Below are positions 23,711-37,474 of a DNA stretch of 64,000 nucleotides, piece by piece. The notes below the pieces were generated by a model that was given only the letters and a program-made list of their open reading frames with translations, ran no database searches and was not told where the DNA came from. The first letter of the stretch is position 1. The number at the start of each line of letters is the position of its first letter. This DNA comes from Zeus faber (taxonomy: Eukaryota; Chordata; Actinopteri; Zeiformes; Zeidae), in contig OY482855.1 in the NCBI GenBank assembly GCA_960531495.1, positions 62,001 to 126,000 of the forward strand, in the 5' to 3' direction. Both the position numbers and the translations under genes were made by a program.

Positions 23711-24291
23711 AGAATGAAAGAAAGATTGGAAGAAAGATTGAAAGAAAGATTGAAAGAAAGATTAAAACACTGAAGGAAAGAATGAAAGAAAATTTGAAAA
23801 AAAGATTGAAAGTATTAAAGATTGAAAGAAATATTGAAAGAATGAAAGATAGAATGAAAGAAAGATTGAAAGATTGAGAGATTGAAAGAAAGAATGAAAG
23901 AAAGATTGAAAGATTGAAAGAAAGATTGAAAGAAAGATTGAAAGATTGAACGATTGAAAGAAAGATTGAACGTTTGAAAGAAAGATTGAAGGAAAGATTT
24001 GAAGAAAGATTGAACGACTGAAAGAGTGAATGAAAGAAAGATTGACAGATTGAAAGAAAAAATGAAAGAATTAAAAAAATATTGAAAGAAAGATTGAAAG
24101 ATTGAAAGAAAGAAAGATTGAAAGAAAGAATGAAAGAATGAAAGAAAGATTGAAAGATTGAAAGAAATATTGAAAGAAAGAAAGATTGAAAGTAAGACCG
24201 ATTGAAAGAAAGATTTAAAGAAAGATTGAAAGAAAGATTGAAAGCTTGAAAGAAAGATTGAAAGAAATATTTTAAGAAAGGTTGAAAGATT
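23293..24291 (-). repeat. 999-bp tandem higher-order unit, copy 1
   Basis: The offset to the next copy is 999 bp at both ends of the block: GAAAGAATGAGTG at 23,341 and 24,340, and TTTAAGAAAG at 24,271 and 25,270. By eye the copies are almost identical between these points. The constant offset implies few or no internal indels and hence a recent duplication. Confidence 0.88.
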
Positions 24292-25290
24292 GAAAGAAAG
24301 ATTGAAAGAAAGATTTAAAGAAAGATTGAAAGACTGAAGGAAAGAATGAGTGAAAGATTGAAAGAAAGATTGAAAGAAAGAAAATTGAAAATATTAATGA
24401 TTGAAAGAAATATTGAAAGAAAGATTGAAAGATTCAAAGATAGAATGAAAGAAAGATTTAAAGATTGAAAGATTGAAAGAAAGAATGAAAGAAAGATTGA
24501 AGGACTGAAAGAAAGAATGAAAGAAAGATTTAAAGTTTGAAAGAAAGAATGAAAGAATTAAATAAAGATTGAAAGAAAGATTAAAAGAAAGATTGAAAGA
24601 CTGAATGAAAGAACAAAAGAAAAATTGAAAGAAAGATTGAAAGAAAGAAAGATTGAAAGTATGAAAAATTGAAAGAAATATTGAATGAAAGATTGAAAGA
24701 TTGAAGGAAAGAATGAAAGAAAGATTGGAAGAAAGATTGAAAGAAAGATTGAAAGAAAGATTAAAACACTGAAGGAAAGAATGAAAGAAAATTTGAAAAA
24801 AAGATTGAAAGTATTAAAGATTGAAAGAAATATTGAAAGAATGAAAGATAGAATGAAAGAAAGATTGAAAGATTGAGAGATTGAAAGAAAGAATGAAAGA
24901 AAGATTGAAAGATTGAAAGAAAGATTGAAAGAAAGATTGAAAGATTGAACGATTGAAAGAAAGATTGAACGTTTGAAAGAAAGATTGAAGGAAAGATTTG
25001 AAGAAAGATTGAACGACTGAAAGAGTGAATGAAAGAAAGATTGACAGATTGAAAGAAAAAATGAAAGAATTAAAAAAATATTGAAAGAAAGATTGAAAGA
25101 TTGAAAGAAAGAAAGATTGAAAGAAAGAATGAAAGAATGAAAGAAAGATTGAAAGATTGAAAGAAATATTGAAAGAAAGAAAGATTGAAAGTAAGACCGA
25201 TTGAAAGAAAGATTTAAAGAAAGATTGAAAGAAAGATTGAAAGCTTGAAAGAAAGATTGAAAGAAATATTTTAAGAAAGGTTGAAAGACT
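24292..25290 (-). repeat. 999-bp tandem higher-order unit, copy 2
   Basis: Direct tandem copy of 23,293-24,291. After TTTTAAGAAAGG the two copies diverge: copy 1 continues with the start of copy 2, while copy 2 continues into GACTGAAAGAAAGACTG sequence like that at about 20,130. Confidence 0.88.
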
Positions 25291-28200
25291 GAAAGAAAGA
25301 CTGAAAGAAATAATGAAAGAAAGAATGAAAGAAAGATTGAAAGATTGAATGAAAGATTGAAAGAAAGATTGAAAGATTGAACGATTGAAAGAAAGATTGA
25401 ACGGTTGAAAGAAAGATTGAAAGAAAGATTTAAAGAAAGACTGAAAGACTGAAAGAGTGAATGAAAGAAAGATTGAAAGAAAAAATGAAAGAATTAAAGA
25501 AAGATTGAAAGAAATACTGAAAGAAAGATTGAAAGATTGAAAGAAAGAAAGATTGAAAGAAAGAATGAAAGAAAGATTGTAAGAAAGAATGAAAGAAAGA
25601 TTGAAAGAAAGATTGAAAGCTTGAAAGAAAGATTGAAAGAAAGATTTTAAGAAAGGTTGAAAGACTGAAAGAAAGACTGAAAGAAACAATGAAAGAAATA
25701 ATGAAAGAAAGAATGAAAGAGTGAAAGATTGAAAGAAAGCATGAAAGATTGAAAGAAAGAATCAAAGACTAAAAGAAAGAATGAAAAAACAGAATGGAAG
25801 AAAGATTGAAAAAAAATATGATTGAAAGAAAGAAAGATTTATAGAACGATTGAAAGAAAGATTGAAAGATTGAAAGAAATATTGAAAGAATGAAAGAAAG
25901 ATTGAAAGATTGAAAGAAATATTGAAAGATAGAAAGATTGAAAGTTAGAAAGATTGATAGAAAGATTGAAAGATTGAAAGAAAGAATGAAAGAAAGATTG
26001 AAAGATTGAAATAGAGAATGAAAGAAAGATTGAAAGAAAGATTGAAAGAAAGATTGAAAAAAGAAAGATTGAAAGAAAGATTGAAAGAAAGATTGAAAGA
26101 AGGAATGAAAGAACGATTGAAAGAAAGATTGAAAGATTAAAAGAAAGAATGAAAGAACGATTGAATAATTGAAAGATTGAAAGAAAGATTGAAAGATTGA
26201 AAGAAAGATTGAAAGATTGAAAGATTGAAAGAAATATTGAAAGAAAGAAAGATTGAAATTAAGAACGATTGAAAGGAAGAATGAAAGAAAAATTGAAAGA
26301 AAGATTGAAAGATTGAAAGATTGAAAGAAAGAATGAAAGGAAACTTGAAAGAAAGATTGAAAGATTGAAAGAAAGGTGAAAAAAAGAAAGATTGAAAGTA
26401 TTAAAGATTGAAAGAAATATTGAAAGAAAGATTGAAAGAATGAAAGATAGAATGAACAAAAGATTGAAAGATTGAAAGATTGAAAGAAAGAATGAAAGAA
26501 CGATTGAGAGATTGAAAGAAAGATTGAATGTTTGAAAGAAAGATTGAAAGAAAGATTGAAAGAAAGATTGAAAGAAAGATTAAAACACTGAAGGAAAGAA
26601 TGAAAGAAAGATTGAAAGAAACGTGAAAGAAAGAAAGAATGAAAGTATTAAAGATTGAAAGAAATATTGAAGGAAAGATTGAAAGAATGAAAGATAGAAT
26701 GAAAGAAAGATTGAAAGATTGAAAGATTGAAAGGAAGAATGAAAGAACGATTGAGAGATTGAAAGAAAGATTGAATGTTTGAAAGAAAGATTGAAAGAAA
26801 GATTAAAAGAAAGATTGAAAGATAGAATGAAAAACGATAGATTGAAAGAAAGATTGAAAAAAAACAAAGAAAGATTGAAAGATCGAAAGATTTAAAGAAT
26901 GAAAGATTTAAAGAAAGATTGAAGGACTAAAAGTAAGAATGAAAAAAAAGAATGAAAGACAGATTGAAAAAAAAAGATTGAAAGAAATAAAGATTCATAG
27001 AAAGATTGAAAGAAAGATTGAAAGAAAGATTGAAAGAAATATTGAAAGACTGAAAGAAAGAATGAAAGAAAGAATGAAAGAATGATTGACAGATTGAAAG
27101 TTTGAAAGAAAGATTGTAAGAAAGATTGAAAAAAGAAAGATTGAAAGAACGATTGAAAAAATCAAAGAAGGATTGAAAGATCGAAAGATTTAAAGAATGA
27201 AAGATTTAAAGAAAGATTGAAAGACTAAAAGTAAGAATGAAATAAAAGAATGAAAGAAAGATTGAAAGACTGAAGAAAAGAATGAAAGAAAGATTGAAAG
27301 AAAGATTGAAAGAAAGAAAGATTGAAAGATTGAAAGAAAGAATGAAAGAAAGATTGTAAGAAAGAATGAAAGAATGAAAGAAAGATTGAAAGAAATATTG
27401 AAAGAAAGTAGGATTGAAAGAAAGAACGATTGAAAGAAAGATTGAAAGTAATAAAGATTGAAAGAAAGAATGAAAGAAAAATTGAAAGAAGGAATGAAAG
27501 AAATATTGAAAGATTAAAAGCAAGAATGAAAGAAAGATTGAAAAATTGAAAGATTGAAAGAAAGAAAGATCGATTGAAAGAAAGATTGAAAGAATGAAAG
27601 ACTGAAAGAAAGAATGAAATAAAGAATGAAAGTAAGATTGAATGAAAGATTGAAATAAAGATTGAAAGAAAGAATGAAAGAAAGATTGTAAGAAAGAATG
27701 AAAGAATGAAAGAAAGATTGAAAGATTGAAAGAAAGATTGAAAGAATGAAAGATTGAAAGAAAGATGGAAAGTTTGAAAGAAAGACTGAAAGAAAAATTT
27801 AAAGAAGGATTGAAAGACTGAATGAAAGAACAAAAGAACGATTGAAAGAAAGATTGAAAGACAGAAAGATTGAAAGTATGAAATATTGAAAGAAAAATTG
27901 AATGAAAGATTGAAAGATTGAAGGAAAGATTGAAAGAAAGTTTGAAAAAAAGAAAGATTGAAAGAAAGATTGAAAGAAAGATTGAAAAAAAGATTGAAAG
28001 ACTGAAAGAAAGAATGAAAGAAAGAATAAGAGAAAGATTGAAAGATTGAAAGATTGAAAGAAAGAATGAAAGATTGAAAGAAAGAATGAAAGAAAGATTG
28101 AAAGATTGAAAGAAAGACTGAAAGAACGATTGAAAGAAAGAATGAAAGAATGAAAGAAAGATTGAACGATTGAAAGAAATATTGAAAGAAAGAGAGATTG

Positions 28201-31200
28201 AAAGTAAGAAAGATTGAAAGAAAGAGAGATTGAAAGTAAGAAAGATTGAAAGAAAGATTGAAAGTAATAAAGATTGAAATAAAGAATAAAAGAAAGATTG
28301 AAAGATTGAAAGAAAGATTGAAAGAAAGATTTAAAGATTGAAAGAAAGAATGAAAGAAAGATTGAAAGAAAGCTTGAAAGAAAGCTTGAAAGACTGAAGA
28401 AAAGAATGAAAGAAAGATTGAAAGAAAGAAAGATTTATAGAAAGATTGAAAAAAGAAAGAAAGGTTGAATGAAAGAATGAAAAAAAGATTGAAAGAACGA
28501 TGGAAAGAAAGATTGAAAGATTGGAAGACAGAATGAAAGAAAGATTGAAAGATTGAATGATTGAAAGAAAGAATAAAAGAAAGATTGAAAGATTGAAAGA
28601 AGGATGAAAAAAAGATTGAAAGATTGAAAGATTGAAAGAAAGATGGAAAGTTTGAAAGAAAGATTGAAAGAAAGAATTAAAGAAAGAATGAAAAACTGAA
28701 AGAAAGAATAAAAGAAAGATTGAAAAAAAGAATGAAAGAAAGTAAGATTGAATGTAAGAAAGATTGAAAGATTGAAAGAAAGAATGAAAGAAAGATTGAA
28801 AGAAAGATTGAAAGAAAGAAAGATTGAAAGATTGAAAGAAATGATGAAAGAAAGATTGTAAGAAAGAATGAAAGAATGAAAGAAAGATTGAAAGAAATAT
28901 TGAAAGAAAGTAGGATTGAAAGTAAGAACGATTGAAAGAAAGATTGAAAGTAATAAAGATTGAAAGAAAGAATGAAAGAAAAATTGAAAGATTGAAAGAT
29001 TGAAAGAAAGATTGAAAGATTTAAAGAAAGATTGAAAGACTGAAAGAAAGAAATAATGAAAGAAAGAATGAAAGAAAGATTGAAAGATTGAAGGATTGAA
29101 AGAAAGATTGAAAGAAAGATTGAAAAAAGAAAGATTGAATGAACGATTGAAAAAAACAAAGAAAGATTGAAAGATCTAAAGATTTAAAGAATGAAAGATT
29201 TAAAGAACGATTGAAAGACTAAAAGTAAGAATGAAAAAAAATAATGAAAGAAAGATTGAAAAAAACAAAGATTCAAAGAAAGAAAGATTTATAGAAAGAT
29301 TGAAAGAAAGATTGAAAGATTGAAAGAAATATTGAAAGAAAGAAAGATTGAAAGTAAGAACGTTCGAAAGTAAGATTGAAAGAAAGAAAGATTGAAAGAA
29401 AGATTGAAACATTGAATGATTGAAAGAAAGACTGAATGAAAGATTGATAGACAGAAAGATTGAAATAAAGAATGAAAGAAAGATTGAAAGACTGAAAGAA
29501 AGAATGAAAGAAAGAATAAGAGAAAGATTGAAAGATTGAAAGATTGAAAGAAAGATTGAAAGAAAGATTGAGAGATTGAAAGAAAGATTGAATGTTTGAA
29601 AGAAAGATTGAAAGAAAGATTGAAAAAAAGAAAGATTGAAAGAAAGATTGAAAGAAATATTAAAACACTGAAGGAAAGAATGAAAGAAAGATTGAAAGAT
29701 TGAAAGAGAGAATGAAAGAAAGATTGAAAGAAAGATTGAAAGATTGAAAGAAATATTGAAAGATAGAAAGATTGAAAGTTTGAAAGAAAGAATGAAAGAA
29801 AGATTGAAAGATTGAAAGAGAGAATGAAAGAAAGATTGAAAGAAAGATTGAAAGAAAGACTGAAAAAAAAATATTGAAAGAAAGATTGAAAGAAAGATTG
29901 AAAGAAGGAATGAAAGAACAATTCAAAGAAAGATTGAAAGATTAAAAGAATGAATGAAAGAAAGATTTTAAGAAAGGTTGAAAAACTGAAAGAAAGACTG
30001 AAAGAAAGAATGAAAGAAAGAATGAAAGAAAGATTGAAAGATTGAATGAAAGATTGAAAGAAAGATTGAAAGATTGAACGATTGAAAGAAAGATTGAACG
30101 TTTGAAAGAAAGATTGAAAGACTGAAAGAGTGAATGAAAGAAAGATTGAAAGAAAGATTGAAAGACTGAAAGAGTGAATGAAAGAATGATTTTAAGAAAG
30201 GTTGAAAGACTGAAAGAAAGAATCAAAGATAGAATGAAAGAAAGATTGAAAGATTGAAAGAAAGAATGAAAGAACGATTGAAAGAAAGAATGAAAGAATG
30301 AAAGAAAGATTGAAAGTAAGAAAGATTGAAAGAAAGATTGAAAGCAATAAAGATTGAAAGAAAGAATGAAAGAAAAATTAAAAGATTGAAAGATTGAAAG
30401 AAAGATTGAAAGAAAGATTGAAAGACTGAAAGAAAGAAAGAATGAAAGAAAGAATGAAAGAAAGAATGAAAGAAAGATTGAAAGATTGAAAGATTGAAAG
30501 AAAGATTGAAAGAAAGAATGAAAGAAAGAATTAAAGAAAGATTGAAAGATTGAAAGATTGAAAGAAAGATTGAAAGAAAGATTGAAAAAATAAAGATTGA
30601 ATGAACGATTGAAAAAAACAAAGAAAGATTGAAAGTTCGAAAGATTTAAAGAATGAAAGATTTAAAGAAAGATTGAAAGACTAAAAGTAAGAATGAAAAA
30701 AAAGAATGAAAGGAAGATTGAAAAAAACAAAGATTGAAAAAAAAAGATTTATAGAAAGATTGAAAGAAAGATTGAAAACAGAAAGAAAGATTGAAAAAAA
30801 GCTTGAAAGATTGAAAGAAATATTGAAAGAAAGAAAGATTGAAAGTAAGAACGATTGAAAGAAATATTGAAAGAAAGAAAGATTGAAAGGAGAATTGAAA
30901 GAAAGAATGAAAGAATGAACAAAAGATTGAAAGATTGAAAGAAAGAAAGATTGAAAGGAAGATTGAAAGAAAGAATGAAAGAATGAACGAAAGATTGAAA
31001 GATTGAATGAAATATTGAAAGAAAGAAAGATTGAAAGTTAGAAAGATTGATAGAAAGATTGAAAGATTGAAAGAAAGAATGAAAGAAAGATTGAAAGATT
31101 GAAAGATTGAAAGAAATATTGAAAGAAAGAGAGATTGAAAGTATTAAAGATTGAAAGAAATATTGAAAGATTGAAAGAAAGAATGAAAGAAAGATTGTAA

Positions 31201-34200
31201 GAAAGAATGAAAGAATGAAAGAAAGATTGAAAGATTGAAAGAAATATTGAAAGAAAGAGAGATTGAAAGTAAGAAAGATTGAAAGAAAGATTGAAAGAAT
31301 GATTTTAAGAAAGGTTGAAAGACTGAAAGAAAGAATCAAAGATAGAATGAAAGAAAGATTGAAAGATTGAAAGAAACACAGAAAGAACGATTGAAAGAAA
31401 GAATTAAAGAATGAAAGAAAGATGAAAGATTGAAAGAAATATTGAAAGAAAGAGAGATTGAAAGTAAGAAAGATTGAAAGAAAGATTGAAAGCAATAAAG
31501 ATTGAAAGAAAGAATGAAAGAAAAATTGAAAGATTGAAAGATTGAAAGAAAGATTGAAAGAAAGATTGAAAGACTGAAAGAAAGAAAGAATGAAAGAAAG
31601 AATGAAAGATTGAAAGATTGAAAGAAAGATTGAAAGAAAGATTGAAATTATTAAAGATTGAAAGAAATATTGAAAGAAAGATTGAAAGATTGAAAGATAG
31701 AATGAAAGAAAGATTGAAAGATTGAAAGATTGAAAGAAAGAATGAAAGAAAGATTGAAAGATTGAAAGAAAGATTGAAAGAAAGATTGAAAGATTGAACG
31801 ATTGAAATAAAGATTGAAAGTTTGAAAGAAAGATTGAAGGAAAGATTTAAAGAAAGATTGAAAGACTGAAAGAGTGAATGAAAGAAAGATTGAAAGATTG
31901 AAAGAAAAAATGAAAGAATTAAAGAAAGATTGAAAGAAATATTGAAAGAAAGATTGAAAGATTGAAAGAAAGAAAGATTGAAAGTAAGAACGATTGAAAG
32001 AAAGATTGAAAGAAAGATTTTAAGAAAGGTTGAAAGACTGAAAGAAAGACTGAAAAAAAGATTGAAAGAAAGAATGAAAGATTGAAAGAAAGAATGAAAG
32101 ACTAAAAGAAAGAATGAAAAAAAAGAATGGAAGAAAGATTGAAAAAAACAAAGATTGAAAGAAAGAAAGATTTATAGAAATATTGAAAGAAAGATTGAAA
32201 AAAGAAAGGAAGATTGAAAGACAGAAAGAAAGAATGAAAGAAAGATTGAAAGATTGAAAGAAATATTGAAAGATAGAAAGATTGAAAGTTAGAAAGATTG
32301 ATAGAAAGATTGAAAGAAAGATTGAAAGATTGAAAGATTGAAAGATTGAACGATTGAAATAAAGATTGAAAGTTTGAAAGAAAGATTGAAAGAAAGATTT
32401 AAAGAAAGATTGAAAGACTGAAAGAGTGAATGAAAGAAAGATTGAAAGATTGAAAGAAAAAATGAAAGAATTAAAGAAAGATTGAAAGAAATATTGAAAG
32501 AAAGATTGAAAGATTGAAAGAAAGAAAGATTGAAAGAAAGAATGAAAGAAAGATTGTGAGAAAGAATGAAAGAATGAAAGAAATATTGAAAGAAAGAGAG
32601 ATTGAAAGTCAGAACGATTGAAAGAAAGATTGAAAGAAAGAAAGATTGAAAGGAAGATTGAAAGAAAGAATGAAAGAATGAACGAAAGATTGAAAGATTG
32701 AAAGATTGAACGATTGAAATAAAGATTGAAAGTTTGAAAGAAAGATTTAAAGAAAGATTGAAAGACTGAAAAAGTGAATGAAAGAAAGATTGAAAGATTG
32801 AAAGAAAAAATGAAAGAATTAAAGAAAGATTGAAAGAAATATTGAAAGAAAGATTGAAAGATTGAAAGAAAGAAAGATTGAAAGAAAGAATGAAAGAAAG
32901 ATTGTGAGAAAGAATGAAAGAATGAAAGAAATATTGAAAGAAAGAGAGATTGAAAGTAAGAACGATTGAAAGAAAGATTGAAAGCTTGAAAGAAAGATTG
33001 AAAGATAGAAAGAAAGAATGAAAGAAAGATTGAAAGAAAGCTTGAAAGAAAGATTGTAATACTGAAGAAAAGAATGAAAGAAAGATTGCAAGAAAGAAAG
33101 ATTAAAAGTGTTAAAGATTGAAATAAATATTGAAAGAAAGATTGAAAGATTGAAAGAAAGAATGAAAGAAAGATTGTAAGAAAGAATGAAAGAATGAAAG
33201 AAAGATTGAAAGATTGAAAGAAATATTGAAAGAAAGAGAGATTGAAAGTAAGAAAGATTGAAAGAAAGATTGAAAGAATGATTTTAAGAAAGGTTGAAAG
33301 ACTGAAAGAAAGAATCAAAGATAGAATGAAAGAAAGATTGAAAGATTGAAAGAAAGAATGAAAGAACGATTGAAAGAAAGAATGAAAGAATGAAAGAAAG
33401 ATTGAAAGATTGAAAGATTGAAAGAAATATTGAAAGAAAGAGAGATTGAAAGTAAGAAAGATTGAAAGAAAGATTGAAAGCAATAAAGATTGAAAGAAAG
33501 AATGAAAGAAAAATTAAAAGATTGAAAGATTGAAAGAAAGATTGAAAGAAAGATTGAAAGACTGAAAGAAAGAAAGAATGAAAGAAAGAATGAAAGAAAG
33601 AATGAAAGAAAGATTGAAAGATTGAAAGATTGAAAGAAAGATTGAAAGAAAGAATGAAAGAAAGAATTAAAGAAAGATTGAAAGATTGAAAGATTGAAAG
33701 AAATATTGAAAGAAAGAAAGATTGAAAGTAAGAACGATTGAAAGAAATATTGAAAGAAAGAAAGATTGAAAGGAGAATTGAAAGAAAGAATGAAAGAATG
33801 AACAAAAGATTGAAAGATTGAAAGAAAGAAAGATTGAAAGGAAGATTGAAAGAAAGAATGAAAGAATGAACGAAAGATTGAAAGAAAGAAAGATTGAAAG
33901 TTAGAAAGATTGATAGAAAGATTGAAAGATTGAAAGAAAGAATGAAAGAAAGATTGTAAGAAAGAATGAAAGAATGAAAGAAAGATTGAAAGATTGAAAG
34001 AAATATTGAAAGAAAGAGAGATTGAAAGTAAGAAAGATTGAAAGAAAGATTGAAAGAATGATTTTAAGAAAGGTTGAAAGACTGAAAAAAAGAATCAAAG
34101 ATAGAATGAAAGAAAGATTGAAAGATTGAAAGAAACACAGAAAGAACGATTGAAAGAAAGAATTAAAGAATGAAAGAAAGATTGAAAGATTGAAAGAAAT

Positions 34201-34999
34201 ATTGAAAGAGAGATTGAAAGTAAGAAAGATTGAAAGAAAGATTGAAAGTAATAAAGATTGAAAGAAAGAATGAAAGAAAAATTGAAAGATTGAAAGATTG
34301 AAAGAAAGATTGAAAGAAAGATTGAAAGAAAGATTGAAAGACTGAAAGAAAGAAAGAATGAAAGAAAGAATGAAAGATTGAAAGATTGAAAGAAAGATTG
34401 AAAGAAAGATTGAAAAAATAAAGATTGAATGAACGATTGAAAAAAACAAAGCAAGATTGAAAGTTCGAAAGATTTAAAGAATGAAAGATTTAAAGAAAGA
34501 TTGAAAGACTAAAAGTAAGAATGAAAAAAAAGAATGAAAGGAAGATTGAAAAAAACAAAGATTGAAAAAAAAAGATTTATAGAAAGATTGAAAGAAAGAT
34601 TGAAAACAGAAAGAAAGATTGAAAAAAAGCTTGAAAGATTGAAAGAAATATTGAAAGAAAGAAAGATTGAAAGTAAGAACGATTGAAAGAAATATTGAAA
34701 GAAAGAAAGATTGAAAGGAAGATTGAAAGAAAGAATGAAAGAATGAACGAAAGATTGAAAGATTGAAAGAAAGAAAGATTGAAAGGATGATTGAAAGAAA
34801 GAATGAAAGAATGAACAAAAGTTTGAAAGATTGAAAGAAATATTGAAAGAAAGAAAGATTGAAAGTTAGAAAGATTGATAGAAAGATTGAAAGATTGAAA
34901 GAAAGAATGAAAGAAAGATTGAAAGATTGAAAGATTGAAAGAAAGAATGAAAGAAAGATTGAAAGATTGAAAGATTGAAAGAAATATTGAAAGAAAGAG

Positions 35000-36290
35000 A
35001 GATTGATAGTATTAAAGATTGAAAGAAATATTGAAAGAAAGATTGAAAGATTGAAAGATAGAATGAAAGAAAGATTGAAAGATTGAAAGATTGAAAGAAA
35101 GAATGAAAGAAAGATTGAAAGATTGAAAGAAAGATTGAAAGAAAGATTGAAAGATTGAACGATTGAAATAAAGATTGAAAGTTTGAAAGAAAGATTGAAA
35201 GACTGAAAGAGTGAATGAAAGAAAGATTGAAAGATTGAAAGAAAAAATGAAAGAATTAAAGAAAGATTGAAAGAAATATTGAAAGAAAGATTGAAAGATT
35301 GAAAGAAAGAAAGATTGAAAGAAAGAATGAAAGAAAGATTGTGAGAAATAATGAAAGAATGAAAGAAATATTGAAAGAAAGAAAGATTGAAAGTAAGAAC
35401 GATTGAAAGAAAGATTGAAAGAAAGATTTTAAGAAAGGTTGAAAGACTGAAAGAAAGACTGAAAAAAAGATTGAAAGAAAGAATGAAAGATTGAAAGAAA
35501 GAATGAAAGACTAAAAGAAAGAATGAAAAAAAAGAATGGAAGAAAGATTGAAAAAAACAAAGATTGAAAGAAAGAAAGATTTATAGAAATATTGGAAGAA
35601 AGATTGAAAAAAGAAAGAAAGATTGAAAGACAGAAAGAAAGAATGAAAGAAAGATTGAAAGATTGAAAGAAATATTGAAAGATAGAAAGATTGAAAGTTA
35701 GAAAGATTGATAGAAAGATTGAAAGAAAGATTGAAAGATTGAAAGAGAGAATGAAAGAAAGATTGAAAGAAAGATTTAAAGAAAGAATGAAAGAAAGATT
35801 GATAATTGAAAGATTGAAAGAAAGAATGAACGATTGAAAGAAAAATTGAAAGAAAGAATGAAAGAATGAAAGATTGAAAGAAAGAATGAAAGAAAGAATG
35901 AAATAAAGAATGAAAGTAAGATTGAAATAAAGATTGAAAGAAAGATTGAAAGAAAGAAAGATTGAAAGAAAGATTGAAACATTGAAGAAAAGAATGAAAG
36001 AAAAAATGAAAGAAAGATTGACAGAAAGAATGAAAGAAATATAGAATGAAGGAATGAAAAAAAGATTGAATGAAAGATTGAAAGACAGAAAGATTGAAAG
36101 AAACAATGAAAGTAAGAGTGAAAGATTAAAAGAAAGAATGTAAGAAAAATTGAAAGAAAGGAAGATTGAAAGAAAGAATGAAACAAAGATTGAAATAAAG
36201 AATGAAAGAAAGATTGAAAGAAAGAAAGATTGAAAGATTGAATGATTGAAAGAAGACTGAAAGATAGATTGACAGACAGAAAGATTGAAA
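35000..36290 (-). repeat. 2.43-kb-spaced higher-order block, copy 1
   Basis: A 225-codon frame at 35,429-36,106 recurs at 37,856-38,533 (offset 2,427 bp) with only a few residue differences. The flanking landmarks AGTATTAAAG and GAAGACTGAAAG also match. The offset drifts to about 2,475 at the left end because of a small indel. Confidence 0.82.
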
Positions 36291-37474
36291 GAAAGAATGA
36301 AAGAAAGAATAAGAGAAAGATTGAAAGAAAGATTGAAAGACTGAAAGAAAGAAAGATTGAGAGAAAGAATGAAAGAAAGAATGAAAGAAAGATTGAAAGA
36401 TTGAAAGATTGAAAGAAAGATTGAAAGAAAGAATGAAAGAAAGAATTAAAGAAAGATTGAAAGATTGAAAGATTGAAAGAAAGATTGAAAGAAAGATTGA
36501 AAAAATAAAGATTGAATGAACGATTCAAAAAAACAAAGAAAGATTGAAAGTTCGAAAGATTTAAAGAATGAAAGATTTAAAGAAAGATTGAAAGACTAAA
36601 AGTAAGAATGAAAAAAAAGAATGAAAGGAAGATTGAAAAAAACAAAGATTGAAAAAAAAAGATTTATAGAAAGATTGAAAGAAAGATTGAAAACAGAAAG
36701 AAAGATTGAAAAAAAGCTTGAAAGATTGAAAGAAATATTGAAAGAAAGAAAGATTGAAAGTAAGAACGATTGAAAGAAATATTGAAAGAAAGAAAGATTG
36801 AAAGGAAGATTGAAAGAAAGAATGAAAGAATGAACAAAAGATTGAAAGATTGAAAGAAAGAAAGATTGAAAGGAAGATTGAAAGAAAGAATGAAAGAATG
36901 AACGAAAGATTAAAAGATTGAATGAAATATTGAAAGAAAGAAAGATTGAAAGTTAGAAAGATTGATAGAAAGATTGAAAGATTGAAAGAAAGAATGAAAG
37001 AAAGATTGAAAGATTGAAAGATTGAAAGAAATATTGAAAGAAAGAGAGATTGAAAGTATTAAAGATTGAAAGAAATATTGAAAGATTGAAAGAAAGAATG
37101 AAAGAAAGATTGTAAGAAAGAATGAAAGAATGAAAGAAAGATTGAAAGATTGAAAGAAATATTGAAAGAAAGAGAGATTGAAAGTAAGAAAGATTGAAAG
37201 AAAGATTGAAAGAATGATTTTAAGAAAGGTTGAAAGACTGAAAGAAAGAATCAAAGATAGAATGAAAGAAAGATTGAAAGATTGAAAGAAACAATGAAAG
37301 AACGATTGAAAGAAAGAATTAAAGAATGAACAAAAGATTGAAAGATTGAAAGAAATATTGAAAGAAAGAAAGATTGAAAGTTAGAAAGATTGATAGAAAG
37401 ATTGAAAGATTGAAAGAAAGAATGAAAGAAAGATTGAAATATTGAAAGATTGAAAGAAATATTGAAAGAAAGAG

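Noticed and set aside
32020..33483. 487-codon minus-strand open frame, with dozens of similar frames at 18-43 kb and 45-64 kb
   Set aside because: Same artefact on the reverse strand of the GAAA-oriented satellite. Its hydrophobic look is a composition effect, not evidence of a membrane protein.
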